The notes: generated by a model from the sequence alone, not told the origin. Shown: positions 44,825-54,967, counted from the stretch's first letter. The stretch: DNA of 64,000 nt from Hyposmocoma kahamanoa (GCF_003589595.1 NW_020653772.1:849762-913761); one strand, 5' to 3'. Made by a program: numbers and translations.

Positions 44825-45355
44825 GACTAGTGGTGTTCATGTAAAAAAATATCGATACTTTTCCGATGTGACATACCGAAATGTTGTATCGATTTTTGGC
44901 GATATATCGGTACAAAACATCGATACATCGTAAATAATTGTAAAAGATAAAAGGAAGGAAATTTTACTACGAGTAAATAAGTAAAACCACTAGTTTTGAC
45001 ACAATAATCAAATGTATTTATTCAATTACTGAATCCCAACACAAAACAATATCGCCCGCACACTAGCAATTTTATTGTCACTATTTCTGTGTGTGTGCGG
45101 CTAGCCAATGAGAATATAACCACTGCGTTACAATGACGTATGACCAGCGAATCAGCGATCGAAGTGCGTTTCGTTTCTACACGTACAATTTTGAATTGTA
45201 TTCTTTCAACTTTGTATGATTTTTCATGTAAAAAATAATCATAAAATATATCGATACCGAATGATACGATGATATCGGATTGATTCGATATATTGATGGC
45301 ATAATACATCGATATTTATTTAATACATCGATACATATTCTGCACCCTTCTCCTT
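44825..45355. mobile_element. ATCGAT-rich inverted element, hAT-like
   Basis: Left part TAGTGGTGTTCATG..AATATCGATAC and right part ATACATCGATACATATTCTGCACCC are inverse-like, with many ATCGATA words in both flanks (44850-44935, 45250-45335). No clear 8-bp duplication was found. Confidence 0.5.
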
Positions 45356-46310
45356 TAAAAATATATAGATTTAGATGGTATAGTCAAATGAGTATTGGTA
45401 ATCTAAGTACAACTTTTAAATTTAAGTTATATGACTGTCTATCTGGGTGGTCAGGGCTAGCACCGTTGTTAGATACAAGTAAGGAAATAAATGAAAAGGA
45501 TAATGCAAAGAAGAATATTACCTAACTCGTCATAAAACAATGCCTTAACATCTGGCATTGACGACCCCTCATTCAGCCAAGTTTCACGTAAAAGCAATAT
45601 TTTTCTCACATCTGGCTGTTCGTTCGTTTCCTTTGCATTACTTCCGCTGCCGATTGTGCCTAGTTTGAAAACTGAACATCTGGTTCCAATTCCGAATTTT
45701 TGATTGTTATTTGCCTATTCGAGGGTTCCTTGTTTGAATTTCAAAGGTAATAAAAGTTTTGTTTAAAAAAAACAATTGGTTTTTGTGGCTTCGACTTCGG
45801 AGCGTTTTTCCCAAATTGCATAAACATAAGCACATTCCATCAATGAAGGAAAACAATGTAACTTGCATATTGGATAAATAACTACTTAACGCATCTGAAC
45901 TATCATATAACTCACCCTATTTAGAAGTAACCCTTATTTTTATTACTTTGGATATCCATTTTAGAATCTCGCCTTTTCCGTAGCCTAAAAGATTGATTTT
46001 GAATTTTCGAACGGGAAAGGCGGTATTCCCCGGCAATGTCACAGTCATCCGGGATCAGGGACACAAGTTCAAGAACCGGCGAACAATATGTGCCGTATCG
46101 AGCAGGACTTTATTATTATTACAAGGTGCTAACAAGGGGTACAAATTCATTAATTAGAAGCATTTATCACATGTACAGCTGTACTATCAGCAGAGTTGAC
46201 GCAGTACCATTTAACGGGTTATTTTTGCGTGCAAGCAACAGCGGTCAGTACTGGCCACGAACAGCTTGCTTCCTCTTGTCAACTAATGGCGTTAAATGAC
46301 TGAACTGATT
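45356..46310. other. Unannotated intron DNA
   Basis: Short frames without recognisable similarity. Confidence 0.4.
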
Positions 46311-46311
46311 T

Positions 46312-46392
46312 TTACTTTACCGGAGTAATCGCGTAAAAAACACACACAAAACACAGTCGAATAGAGAACTTCCTTTTTTGAAGTCGGTTAAC
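46312..46392 (+). repeat. GAAGTCGGTTAAAAA family, 3' end
   Basis: CGGAGTAATCGCGTAAAAAA, CAGTCGAATAGAGAACTTCC, TTTTTTGAAGTCGGTTAACA. Confidence 0.7.
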
Positions 46393-47585
46393 AAACGAAA
46401 TACTAGAAATAAAGACAAATCAATCATGCCTCAATTCTGATTACATAAAATTACATATTTGAATCCACACGTAAAATAGGGTCCTTGACGTAGAGTTGTG
46501 AACACCAACCTGTTACACCAAAGTACCAAGTACATATTCCAATAAAATACCGACCGAAATTTCATGTTTACCGTTTTCTAAGTTTAAAGCATACTTTAAA
46601 AATAAACTTCTGGCGAAAGGGTATACTATACCGTTCATGACTACATGAATGATAACAATGCGTGGAGTTAATATTATATGGTTTTGTTACCTCATTACCA
46701 TTTTGTAGGAATTGTTTGTTTTTTTACCATGTGTATTGTTTTTGTAATTACTAAAGTGCTTGCAAGTCAGACTTACTTGAATAAAACTTCATTATAATTA
46801 TCATAAATTCGTATTGAGAATGCAAAATTAAAACTAGTTTTATTAACATAATATGCAAGACCACTAAAATTAAAAAACTTACCTACCAAAAAATATATTT
46901 TAAACATTTTATATGATCAAAACGCAAGGTGTTATAGCAGCTGTGCGTAAATAACAAGATACTGTGGCCATTATATGGCAGATGGCACGCGTCTGATGTC
47001 CTTATACCTTAAATGATATTAAAAAACTACAGGTAGGTATGGTCAACTGAAATAATAACAAGGATAGACAGTAAATTACGTAAGTACAATACCTCCAACT
47101 TTATTTTTTGGTGATTTTCTGTTATTTTTGTAAACAGCTACATTTATTCTCTAATATTATACTCCCAGAATTTCATGTAAAAAAATAAAGAAACAAAAAA
47201 CAAAATTCGAAAAAAGCAAAAAAACGAATTTTGTGAAAAATAAAGAGGAAAAAAAAAGAAAAAATGGCGAGTTTTAATAGTTACATTTTTACACGAATTA
47301 ATTTTTAGTTTATGTATATTACGTTGGGCGTTTCTTGATTATTTGTTAAGCTGATGGATGCCAATGCTTTATAAATAAATAAATATTAATAAAAATAAAG
47401 AAACAAAAAATAAAATAAAAACAGAATAGGTCAAAAAATGAAGTTGGCTTAGTATTTATTGGAGGTATTTATATTTATTTATTATTATTATATTTATATT
47501 TATTAGCCGCAATTTTCCAGCTCAAAAAAAAAACCGCCTACTTCCATTGTTTCTTACTACCTCCAGGAACGTAGTAGCAGTAGAG
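46393..47585. other. Unannotated AT-rich intron DNA
   Basis: Very A/T-rich; simple (AAAT) and (TTTA) runs at 47380-47510. Nothing else. Confidence 0.5.
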
Positions 47586-47587
47586 CT

Positions 47588-47685
47588 CATTATGAGGTCG
47601 TCCAGGGAAGCACTGCTTTTACCCATTGCTTTTACCACGTTACCCATTTCTGTCGTTAAGCAATAATATAAGGTCATTATCTGAT
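47588..47685 (+). repeat. SINE-like repeat (GCAGTAATG family), 5' fragment
   Basis: GAGGTCGTCCAGGGAAGCAC, CCATTTCTGTCGTTAAGCAA, TAATATAAGG. Confidence 0.6.
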
Positions 47686-47689
47686 CAAT

Positions 47690-48330
47690 GGGTTACTAGT
47701 TTTTGATGAAATAAAAAACAATTTAGTCCAGAAACAGCGACTTAACAGACTCGCTAAGTAGATCACAAAGTTAAAAAAACCGGCGGCAGTAATTTTGTAC
47801 GAACAATACTATTGCTTATCTAATTTTTCCTTAAATTTTCCACATTTAATGTTGACACCTGTCAAAAGTTGATGTTATTGAATGAAAACGATGGAGCTTT
47901 TAAAAAGGTTTGTTTTCGCTGATGTGAAATCATTTAAAACCTCGTTTTTCTTAATGTGCCTATTAGTTAAACGAGTTTATTTTATAATTCACGCTACATA
48001 AAACTTCAAAAGATATTTCTAAACGTAGAACATAATATGAGCCTTGGAAATTATATTTCTCAAATGGGATGTTTTTCTGGAAAAATGTCCACTATTTTTA
48101 AGTTGTTAATAATGTTTCTTTAATTATTGTAATTGGTATGTCCGTAATAATTAAGTGACAATAAATAAATAAACAAATCATTAAGTTGCTTGGCAGATGT
48201 CTGCAGTTTTCATCGCGTAGTGTTCCGTCACAGAACAGCTCATGGTCAAATACTTTTTTTCTCCAGAAAAGAAACTTCCGGTTAGTCATTTCTTTTCAGT
48301 TTTAAAACTGTTGTTGTCATTTTAAAATTC
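47690..48330. other. Unannotated AT-rich intron DNA
   Basis: Nothing recognised. Confidence 0.45.
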
Positions 48331-48334
48331 AGTT

Positions 48335-48560
48335 AGTTGTAAGTGACAAAATATTTTTTTGAGATGTCATAAAAAACCATAATCCAGTTTTAGGACATTG
48401 AAATTGTTTAATAATGTTTCAGTAAGTTCCGAGAAGTCGAACACATTAACTAATTTTAACTGTTTTGAAAAGAGAAATTTGTGCTCATCTTTTTCTATTC
48501 GAAACGGATATTTGACCATTTGTCACTTACCCGCGTTTTAGTTACTGGACGGCAGATATT
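48335..48560 (+). repeat. TAAGTGACAAA repeat
   Basis: GTAAGTGACAAAATATTTTT .. CCATTTGTCACTTAC forms 12-bp inverted words at 48341 and 48522. The interior (CAGTAAGTTCCGAGAAGTCG) matches the 43.3 kb copy without its insertions. Confidence 0.75.
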
Positions 48561-48574
48561 AAAGTAAATAAAAA

Positions 48575-48800
48575 GTTTAACTGCCTCGGTGGCCGAACGG
48601 TTACCATGCCGGACTGCCATGCTGAGTCCCAGGTTCTATTCCCGGGTCGGGAGAAATATTTGTATGGCCTACATTTATTTCTCTCGTGAGTTTGGGTGTA
48701 ATTTGTGGTTGTCTACGTGTGTGTCCATGGCACCCGCGACACAGGGTTTTCCTAGTGCGGGGCTATGTTGAGTGTGTACGTTATTATTATTATTATAAAA
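48575..48800 (+). repeat. tRNA-derived SINE, family 1, full length
   Basis: CTGCCTCGGTGGCCGAACGG (box A), GTTCTATTCCCGGGTCGGG (box B), TTTGTATGGCCTACATTTAT, CTCGTGAGTTTGGGTG, GTGCGGGGCTATGTTGAG, ending in (TTA)n. Best reference copy of this family in the window. Confidence 0.9.
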
Positions 48801-49244
48801 AATAACGTAGTAGATTAAATACCTTTAACCGTTAGACATTAACTTATGAGTACCTTCATTTTTTTAGTTAAATTATTAAACAAATTTTTTAATCGTTCAA
48901 GTTAAAACATATATTTATTTATTTATTAAAGCTTGGGTTAAACCATTTGCCTAAACATTAGTTATTCAAAGTATGTACAGAGTTTTAAATGTAACAAAAA
49001 CAATAAACATGAAGGTATATGGTAAACTAATTATTACATTATAAAATGTCATTAAAAAAAGAAATTAGATAATTATAATATTCTAAAGCGAGTAATAAAA
49101 ACTATTTAAAAAGATATCCCATTTAAACTTGTGGTTTTAAAAGTTAAAAATCACACATTGGTTAAAATAACCGTCAAGTAACGGTAATATCATACATACA
49201 AAAGTATAACAGTGTGACGTAAATATAGTGGTAACAGAGCTTAC
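48801..49244. other. AT-rich start of neuralized intron 1
   Basis: Immediately downstream of the exon 1 donor on the minus strand; no repeat recognised. Confidence 0.5.
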
Positions 49245-49458
49245 CCAATCCAATCTTTTTCTTAATTTTCTTCAAAACTTTCATCTTAGACCCTTTCTTG
49301 TCCTTTACTGGTGTAGTTTCCGGTTCTAAAGCCATTGGTGGTAACACCAGGGTTGGTGGGGGGACCTGGGCCATATGGCCCGAGGCCCTAGGACACGCCG
49401 GGCAATGACAAGGCCCCCTTGCTTGCCTAACACTCATACAGCTATTAACTCCCATCAT
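49245..49458 (-). CDS. neur: neuralized, coding exon 1 (N-terminus)
   Basis: This exon encodes the first 71 residues plus one base of codon 72 of Neuralized, an E3 ubiquitin ligase that promotes endocytosis of the Notch ligand Delta at the membrane. Visible in the protein: two adjacent start codons (MMGVNS), a Cys cluster CHCPAC at residues 17-22, a Pro-rich stretch at 33-41 and a strongly basic segment ending KKIKKKIGL at 63-71. Fly Neuralized has the same basic motif at the same place before NHR1, where it is reported to bind phosphoinositides. A TAA stop lies in frame directly before the first ATG, which fixes the start. The exon ends TTGG|GTAAGC (donor at 49244-49243) in phase 1, matching exon 2 exactly. 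A plausible acceptor (T-rich tract, TTTTTGAG) ends at 49486, so the exon may include 27 nt of 5' UTR. The assignment rests on the basic motif, the splice phase and the strand shared with exons 2 and 3. Confidence 0.85.
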
Positions 49459-49629
49459 TTATAACGATCGGTCTCTTTATTTCAACTCAAAAACCAAAAA
49501 AATGTCTTAGAGTTACAAATTCATAATCCACATGAAAATCAATCTTAAACGGAAACACGTATTTTCAACACAGTCACAGTGTTCGTAATAACGTAACGTA
49601 TCTAAGAGTCAATTTTTATTATTACGCGC

Positions 49630-49765
49630 ACGCATTATCCATGAACGTTAATACCGGGGACGTGGACGCCCGCTCCCTACGGAGGATGACTGCGGAGTGG
49701 CGATATAGCGTTCTAGAAACGGGGGCCTGCGCGCGTTGGTAAACTTGTATGCAATTTTGAAAGGT
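49630..49765. promoter_or_regulatory. GC-rich patch, possible proximal promoter
   Basis: This is a CpG-rich stretch (GGGGACGTGGACGCCCGCTCC, GGGCCTGCGCGCG) about 200 bp upstream of the neur start codon. On the minus strand CTATATCGCC lies roughly 20 bp before GTCATCC, a weak TATA/initiator pair. It could be an alternative promoter giving an unspliced leader. Evidence is composition and motif only. Confidence 0.3.
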
Positions 49766-49769
49766 GCGT

Positions 49770-50245
49770 TTTGTTTATGATTAGGGGTGGGATGGCGACG
49801 TGAGGGGAGTAACACCTGTCAGAATAGACTATGATTGTTGACTCTGATGTTTCTTTTGAAGGGGAGAATTAATAGAAACTTCGTTTAGTGACCAGGGGAC
49901 AAATGTAGTTGTAAAAGAAAATAATCTCATATATATATACATATATCTACGTAGGTATAATATATCATTATTTTTTAAATATTTTATAAATTACTATGTG
50001 TCTTTATTTAATTTTTTTTTATTTTGTATTTCTTTTTTAATTTATACAACTTTATTTATTTGTTTATATTTGTAAAATTGGCACACTACGTCTCCCGCTC
50101 CGATTAGCTTTCTTCTAACCCTAAGGTTGTCTGGAAGAGATCGCTCTTAGCGATAAGACCGCCTTTGCCCACATTAGTTTTAAGTTGTTTATGTACTATT
50201 CTTGTTCTTGTGTGTGAGCAATAAAGTGTTTATCTATCTATCTAT
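49770..50245. other. Unannotated DNA upstream of neur exon 1
   Basis: AT-rich, ending in a short (CTAT)n run at 50228-50248. 50085-50215 has CACACTACGTCTCCCGCTCC and AATAAAGTG, resembling a retroelement 3' end. Confidence 0.4.
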
Positions 50246-50249
50246 CTCA

Positions 50250-50438
50250 GTGTAGAGTACTAAAAAAACCGACCTCAAAAGTACGCGGAATTACATCTAT
50301 TTGCCAAGTTTTATTGAAATATCCCTTAGTTCGCCACTATACAGGACTTGCCACAGGAGATAATAAAAATCGGTTCTCATTACTCAAAGCATATTGAGAG
50401 GGAAAAACGCCTTGAATTGGAGAATAGCAAAAAGGCCT
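50250..50438 (+). repeat. GAAGTCGG family repeat, 5' part
   Basis: CAGTGTAGAGTACTAAAAAA, CCGACCTCAAAAGTACG, AAATCGGTTCTCATTACTCA, GCCTTGAATTGGAGAATAGC. Confidence 0.8.
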
Positions 50439-50509
50439 GCGTTTATTGTTCTTCAAGAGCGACTACCTTCTAGATGTAATAGTAGCAGTAACGCTCCTCG
50501 CGTCTTTCA

Positions 50510-51035
50510 CTTTCGTTCAGAGTACTACTGCCACCTTAACTATTTCTGCCGCCAAACAGCAATGTCAGCATTACTGCGTTCCGGTTTTAAAGTGCATTGA
50601 TTTTACTTCAGGCACACAGAACTTGTCACCTTTATGTCTCAGCCGCAATGGCAACTTCAAGCAAAAATTACAACTGCTATCATTGACTTACAATTATATG
50701 GACGTCGGGTCCGCGCTAAAAGTGTCCGAACTTATAGGGCGTTAAAATCGTATACAGAGCGTCAGTCACGCTTTAGTCTTCGTTTGTTTCTTCTGACAGC
50801 GAAGCAAGCAAAATTAGACAGTACAGCGATGACATTACAATTTAAATTCAACGTTTTAGCTTTTTCATATTCCTTTACATGTGACTACGTTTAAATAGGT
50901 TGACTTGGGACATTTTTTTCGTGGTTTTTATATTAGACCCGTCGTCCATTTATTTGTAAGTCAATGACTGCTATGGTCAGGCGAGTCGTGACAGGCGCAG
51001 CGACTTGCGCGTCCCGTCATTTCGTGTCATAAAAC
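50510..51035 (+). repeat. SINE-like repeat (GCAGTAATG family), split by MITE I
   Basis: 5' part TTTCTGCCGCCAAACAGCAA, TGTCAGCATTACTGCG, TTCCGGTTTTAAAG, ending AACTGCTAT. 3' part resumes ACTGCTATGGTCAGGCG and ends CCCGTCATTTCGTGTCATAA. Confidence 0.88.
50681..50966 (-). mobile_element. CATTGACTTACAA MITE, copy I (286 bp)
   Basis: Perfect 8-bp duplication ACTGCTAT, itself part of the SINE-like family consensus, so the insertion point and the empty site are certain. Confidence 0.96.
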
Positions 51036-51485
51036 ACTTACGGGATGCCATTCTCCACTCCACCAAGTCTGCGGATATTGTGGAGTACATGCGAGTGAAG
51101 GCCAACGCAAACCTGAGTGTCGAGCGGTTGGAGTCGCGCCACAATGTGAATTTTAATTCATTTGTGGTGCGAGTACCAACTCAACACCTGTCGACCTTCA
51201 TGAGAGAAGACTTTTGGCCGAAGGGTGTCATGTACCGGCGTTTCCGAGGACGGCTACCGGACACCCACGTTGCGTCACACGTCGAAGTACATACGTGTAA
51301 ATAAATAGTGTTATATGTATATTATCATGTTATATTGTATTTATGATTAGTCCGTAAGGTATTTATTTAATATTTCTGTTATTGTTTTATTATTGTTATA
51401 TTATATGTATGTTAGTCTGTAAGGTATGTATCTATGGGTCCTAGTTGCCTGAAATAAATAAATAAATAAAAATAAAATAAATAAA
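51036..51485 (+). pseudogene. LINE ORF1 C-terminal relic with 3' UTR
   Basis: An open frame encodes LRDAILHSTKSADIVEYMRV, LESRHNVNFNSFVVRVP and FMREDFWPKGVMYRRFRGRLP before TAA at about 51302. The NFNSF.V.VP...F....FWP.GV..RRF motif is that of the end of ORF1-type proteins of insect LINEs. A 3' UTR follows with CTAGTTGCCTGAAATAAATA and a (AATA)n tail. Unlike the other relics it has no frame break. Its 5' side abuts the SINE-like element directly. Confidence 0.6.
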
Positions 51486-51658
51486 TTGTGTAAGTTTGTG
51501 GAATTACATCTATTTGCCAAGTTTTATTGATGTCGGTTTGAAAGAAACCACTATTAAAGTACCCCCTTTCAAAAATAATAGAATCGGGTAACATACATAC
51601 AAAAAATACAGTCTAATTGAGAACCTCCTCCTTTTTTCGAAGTCGGTTAAAAATAGAA
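51486..51658 (+). repeat. GAAGTCGGTTAAAAA family repeat, deleted centre
   Basis: GTGGAATTACATCTATTTGC, AAGTACCCCCTTTCAAAAAT, AATTGAGAACCTCCTCC, GAAGTCGGTTAAAAA. Confidence 0.75.
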
Positions 51659-51984
51659 TCATCATGATCTTCATTGTGGCCTTTATTAGATCTAATCTTG
51701 GAAGTAGGGCTCTTCCGTCTTCTTTATTCATTATTTATTTATTTATCCGGTATCCCAATTGAGTAAGGAGCTTTTTGGAACTAAGGTCGCAAAAAGTTTC
51801 AAAGTCTCATTTTAAGTTGACAATGTCAGAAAGTTATAATTACAAGACAAGTTAGTCGTCTTATAATTATAACTTTAACAACAATAGAATTTGGAATTTC
51901 ACATATTTTGAGTTACAATGTGATATATACAATATTTAATACAATATGAATTTTAATATCAATCTTAATGTATATAACTCAATA

Positions 51985-52155
51985 ACAGAGAAACAGCATT
52001 CTTATATGACATCAGACAGAAAACTCTTCTTCCATTCTTGGCGATCTTGTCCCGACTCATCCAGTCCCCTTCCGTGTCGTCGGACCTCGTCCATCCAGCA
52101 TCCATCAAAAAGGGTCCGCTCGTTATACCTCCGTAGTGTATACCCCCGATTTTAA
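51985..52155 (-). pseudogene. LINE ORF2 C-terminal relic
   Basis: Minus frame MDAGWTRSDDTEGDWMSRD then IAKNGRRV resembles the R..W.DD....DWM..A.DR..WR tail of RTE-like polyproteins. Short and weak. Confidence 0.4.
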
Positions 52156-52429
52156 TAAATTTTGGATCAACATTTTTTGTCAGATATCTATTAAGTACTG
52201 TTAACAAGTAAAATGTTTCTGAATTTAATAATTTATGTATATGTCTATGGGTGTTCCAATAGTGACTTACTTATTATAAGTTGTTAATAAACCTGTGTTG
52301 GTGAAATAGTGCCTACCTATTATAATGCTAATTATTCCTAAACTCGTGAAAATAATAAAATATCTTAAGTAAAATGCTGATTATTAATCAATATTTACTC
52401 GTTGCCAAAATGAGCACTGCTAAAATTCT

Positions 52430-52645
52430 TAACCGACTACAAAAAAGGAAGAGGTTCTCAATTCGACAGTATGTTTATTTTTGTGTGTATTTTACTCGAT
52501 AACACTATTTATGAACCGATGTTAATGATTCTTTTTTTGTTGGAAACTCATCAGAAGTGTCCCATTTAAATTTTAAGAAAATATTCCTAGGGAATGAATG
52601 ACATTTGAGGTCAGTTTTTTCAGTACTCTGTACTGAGATTAAGTT
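52430..52645 (-). repeat. GAAGTCGGTTAAAAA family repeat
   Basis: TTAACCGACTACAAAAAAGG, GGTTCTCAATTCGACAGTAT, TTTTTTTGTTGGAAACTC, TTTCAGTACTCTGTACTGAG at the far end. Confidence 0.75.
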
Positions 52646-52844
52646 ATTTCAAATTATTTTCATAACGGCTAATATTACATACCTATTCAATTTTTTTTGT
52701 TTTCGTGAAAGCATTTTTTTGTCTGTCAGTACATTTTATTTAAAAATAGCTCTAAATTTAACATTTATCGTACGTAACGCAAATCAGGGACATACACCAC
52801 GGGGGCGTACCAAACCGGGGGCATAATGAACGAACCCTTTCTTA

Positions 52845-53062
52845 AAAAAGACCGACCTCAAAAGTGATTCATACACTAATTTGCCATCCTTAGAGGTGGA
52901 ACATTTTCTTCAAATTGAAATGGGACCACTTCTGAGGTACCCTCTTTGCAACAAAAAAATAATCATCAAAATTGGTTCACAATCGCTATGAGTTATCGCG
53001 TAACATACATAAAAAAACATACAAGAGAACCTCCTAATTTTTTGAAGTCGGTAAAAAAAATA
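52845..53062 (+). repeat. GAAGTCGGTTAAAAA family repeat
   Basis: AAGACCGACCTCAAAAGTGA, TTTGCCATCCTTAGAGGTGG, GGTACCCTCTTTGCAACAAA, ATCGCGTAACATACAT, TTTGAAGTCGGTAAAAA. It faces the copy at 52430, making an inverted pair. Confidence 0.75.
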
Positions 53063-53635
53063 GGATAGCAATCGAACCAAGACCTCGATAAATAAACTTT
53101 CTGTACCGCGATAGTTTTTAACAACGTAAATGGCAAATTTTTAATAACAATTAAAGTGTTTTAAGCCACGCCGACACGCAATAAAGAAATAAAGGCAGAA
53201 TAAAGATTGAAAGATAATGCACATCCGTTTATTACTAACTTTGACACTAACAAAGAGTGAGGAAGCTTTACAGAAAGCTAATTACAGTACAAAGCCGTTG
53301 TTTGAACTTAAATACGTAATTAATTTACAGCTTATTTGTTTTCCAGGAACGGGATTCAAGGACGGTTTACGGCGTAAATTATGAATCAGTTATTTATAAG
53401 AAAAGCGGTATGACTAGCTCTTAGCACCAAGACAAAAGATCATCATTTATAAGCCGTCAATATGAATATTTTTTATGACTTAGTAGCACCTCTCCCTCTA
53501 GGGAAGTACTGCCTTGCCTTTTTCATTTACAGTCATATCTAGCGATGAGACAAACTGCTTATTTTCGTAAACGTTTAAACGTTGTAACTTTTTTAAAAAG
53601 GCGTGCTTTCGAGTTCTTAGGTTTTCGCGATTATT
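53063..53635. other. Unannotated intergenic/upstream DNA
   Basis: AT-rich; no gene recognised. AGGGAAGTACTGCCTTGCC at 53499 is a stub of the SINE-like family. Confidence 0.45.
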
Positions 53636-53637
53636 AC

Positions 53638-53790
53638 ACAAAGGAAATGAAATTATTTTTCCGGATTTAAATCGCGTATATTTGTTTTTTTCAAACAAAC
53701 CAATGTTCCGGGCGCTTTACAGGTCCCATGGTCACGGTTGACTTCAACCGTTGAGTCAACAGTCAACCGGAAAAATAGTTTCATTTCCCA
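53638..53790. mobile_element. Short GGAAATGAAAC-ended element
   Basis: GGAAATGAAATTATTTTTCCGG on the left and CCGGAAAAATAGTTTCATTTCC on the right are inverse. The centre GTCCCATGGTCACGGTTGAC is the inverse of the centre of 35065-35212. Confidence 0.6.
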
Positions 53791-54082
53791 AGGCGTACTT
53801 TTTTAAACGCTTTTCAATTAATTAGCTCAATTTACTTTACAGTTATTTAGTCTTTACTTAGACTTAGACGCTTTTCAGTTCAGCGTTAAACGTCAAACAT
53901 TTACGACAGACTTTTATCAGCTTTTATGTTAAAAAATACTAAGTAAGTTAATTCGTAAAACACCAGTTTTATTTTTATTCATACAATTATTATTCACACC
54001 GACGAATTAATTTGTTAAGGAAACTTAAATGGCGGTACTTGAAACTTAGACACGTTGTAATAAACCACCAACAACTGCTTAC

Positions 54083-54264
54083 ACTAAAACTACAGCTAGA
54101 GAAATACATAACATTGTTTAAAGGCTGAGTGCAACAGTTAATTTGTGGGGGCGGATTGTGAGAAAAAACGCCTGGTTGTAAATTGAGCTTCTTGTTCTTG
54201 GTTTTGCTTGGATCGCGGAGAGATTTGGAACGCCTTCGGAGTCTTGTGCAGTCAATTTTGGAAT
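54083..54264 (-). other. candidate untranslated first exon of neuralized
   Basis: If transcription starts near 54264, the first good donor downstream is AGT|GTAAGC at 54082-54081, giving a leader of about 182 nt. It contains short upstream ATGs and no family similarity. It would splice to the acceptor at 49486. Unproven. Confidence 0.3.
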
Positions 54265-54400
54265 GTCGTTCCGCTCCCAACGCTCCGCTTTTTATATCAT
54301 CGCTGGCCCGCCGTGCTGCTCGCATTCTATTCAAGTGTGCGAGCGGGACGGCACCAATGCAGGAGCGGGACGGGAGAACCCTACAGACTCCAAGCAAAAC
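54264..54400 (-). promoter_or_regulatory. candidate distal promoter of neuralized
   Basis: In AT-rich surroundings this patch is GC- and CpG-rich. On the minus strand a TATAAAA box (54296-54290) is followed about 32 bp later by CATTCC at 54265-54260, close to the arthropod initiator TCATTC, with A+1 near 54264. An E-box CACTTG and repeated CCCGTCCCGCTC-type motifs lie upstream. It is about 4.8 kb upstream of the start codon in the right orientation. Assignment to neur is inference; it could serve another transcript. Confidence 0.45.
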
Positions 54401-54444
54401 CCCTCTCTCCCTCTCGTTTATTTACCAAACCTTAAACTAAATTA

Positions 54445-54965
54445 ACAATACCAAATTATAATAATAAATCACAATAATAAATTTACAATATTAAAAATCA
54501 CATGGGCGCGAACACGTTTTCGTCCTGAACATAATTACTGGTAAACACCTCATGCCATAACTGAAAACTCGTAATTAAGTACCTATATTAAGATTAAAGA
54601 ATAATAAATAAATAATGTCTAACCATTTAACAGTAAAAAAGAAACAAACGAAAACAGAAACAAAAAACACATGACCACCTATACTACCTACTTATTTAAC
54701 AATTTGTTGTGAACAAGCACACGAGACTTGCTTAGTGAGATTTGGTGTATATCACAATGATGACTGATTTCATTGAGTAGATTGGACAGTCTGGGTACAG
54801 GTGAGTTTGTACCTAAGACGGTGCGCCGCAACGGAGGACGAAGAGGTGTAATGGGGTGACGGGGTAATCTCGGTGGGATACGGTAATTGAAAAGAGAAAT
54901 TTGTTGAGAATAGAACTTACCAACGCTTACGCTTAAAATGAAAAGCGTGCTCGTGTGTTTATTTC
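54445..54965. other. Unannotated DNA upstream of the candidate promoter
   Basis: AT-rich; nothing recognised. Confidence 0.45.
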
Positions 54966-54967
54966 GT

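Larger units (their letters stand above)
5803..49244 (-). other. neuralized intron 1 (43.4 kb, transposon-filled)
   Basis: This intron separates the leader exon from NHR1. Recognisable contents are all repeats, listed individually. I found no open reading frame in it with convincing similarity to a host gene, and no intact tRNA or rRNA gene. A long first intron carrying control elements would fit a gene with complex developmental expression, but no enhancer can be proven from this sequence. Confidence 0.8.

Noticed and set aside
46036..46299. 87-codon plus-strand frame
   Set aside because: No recognisable motif, no splice or promoter context, ordinary composition for the intron.
48575..48655. 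Possible functional tRNA gene
   Set aside because: Boxes A and B are present but the acceptor stem cannot close and the sequence continues into the SINE body shared by seven copies.
53990..54397. 135-codon minus-strand frame over the candidate promoter
   Set aside because: It runs through the TATA box and into AT-rich DNA, with no domain; better read as a promoter patch and leader.
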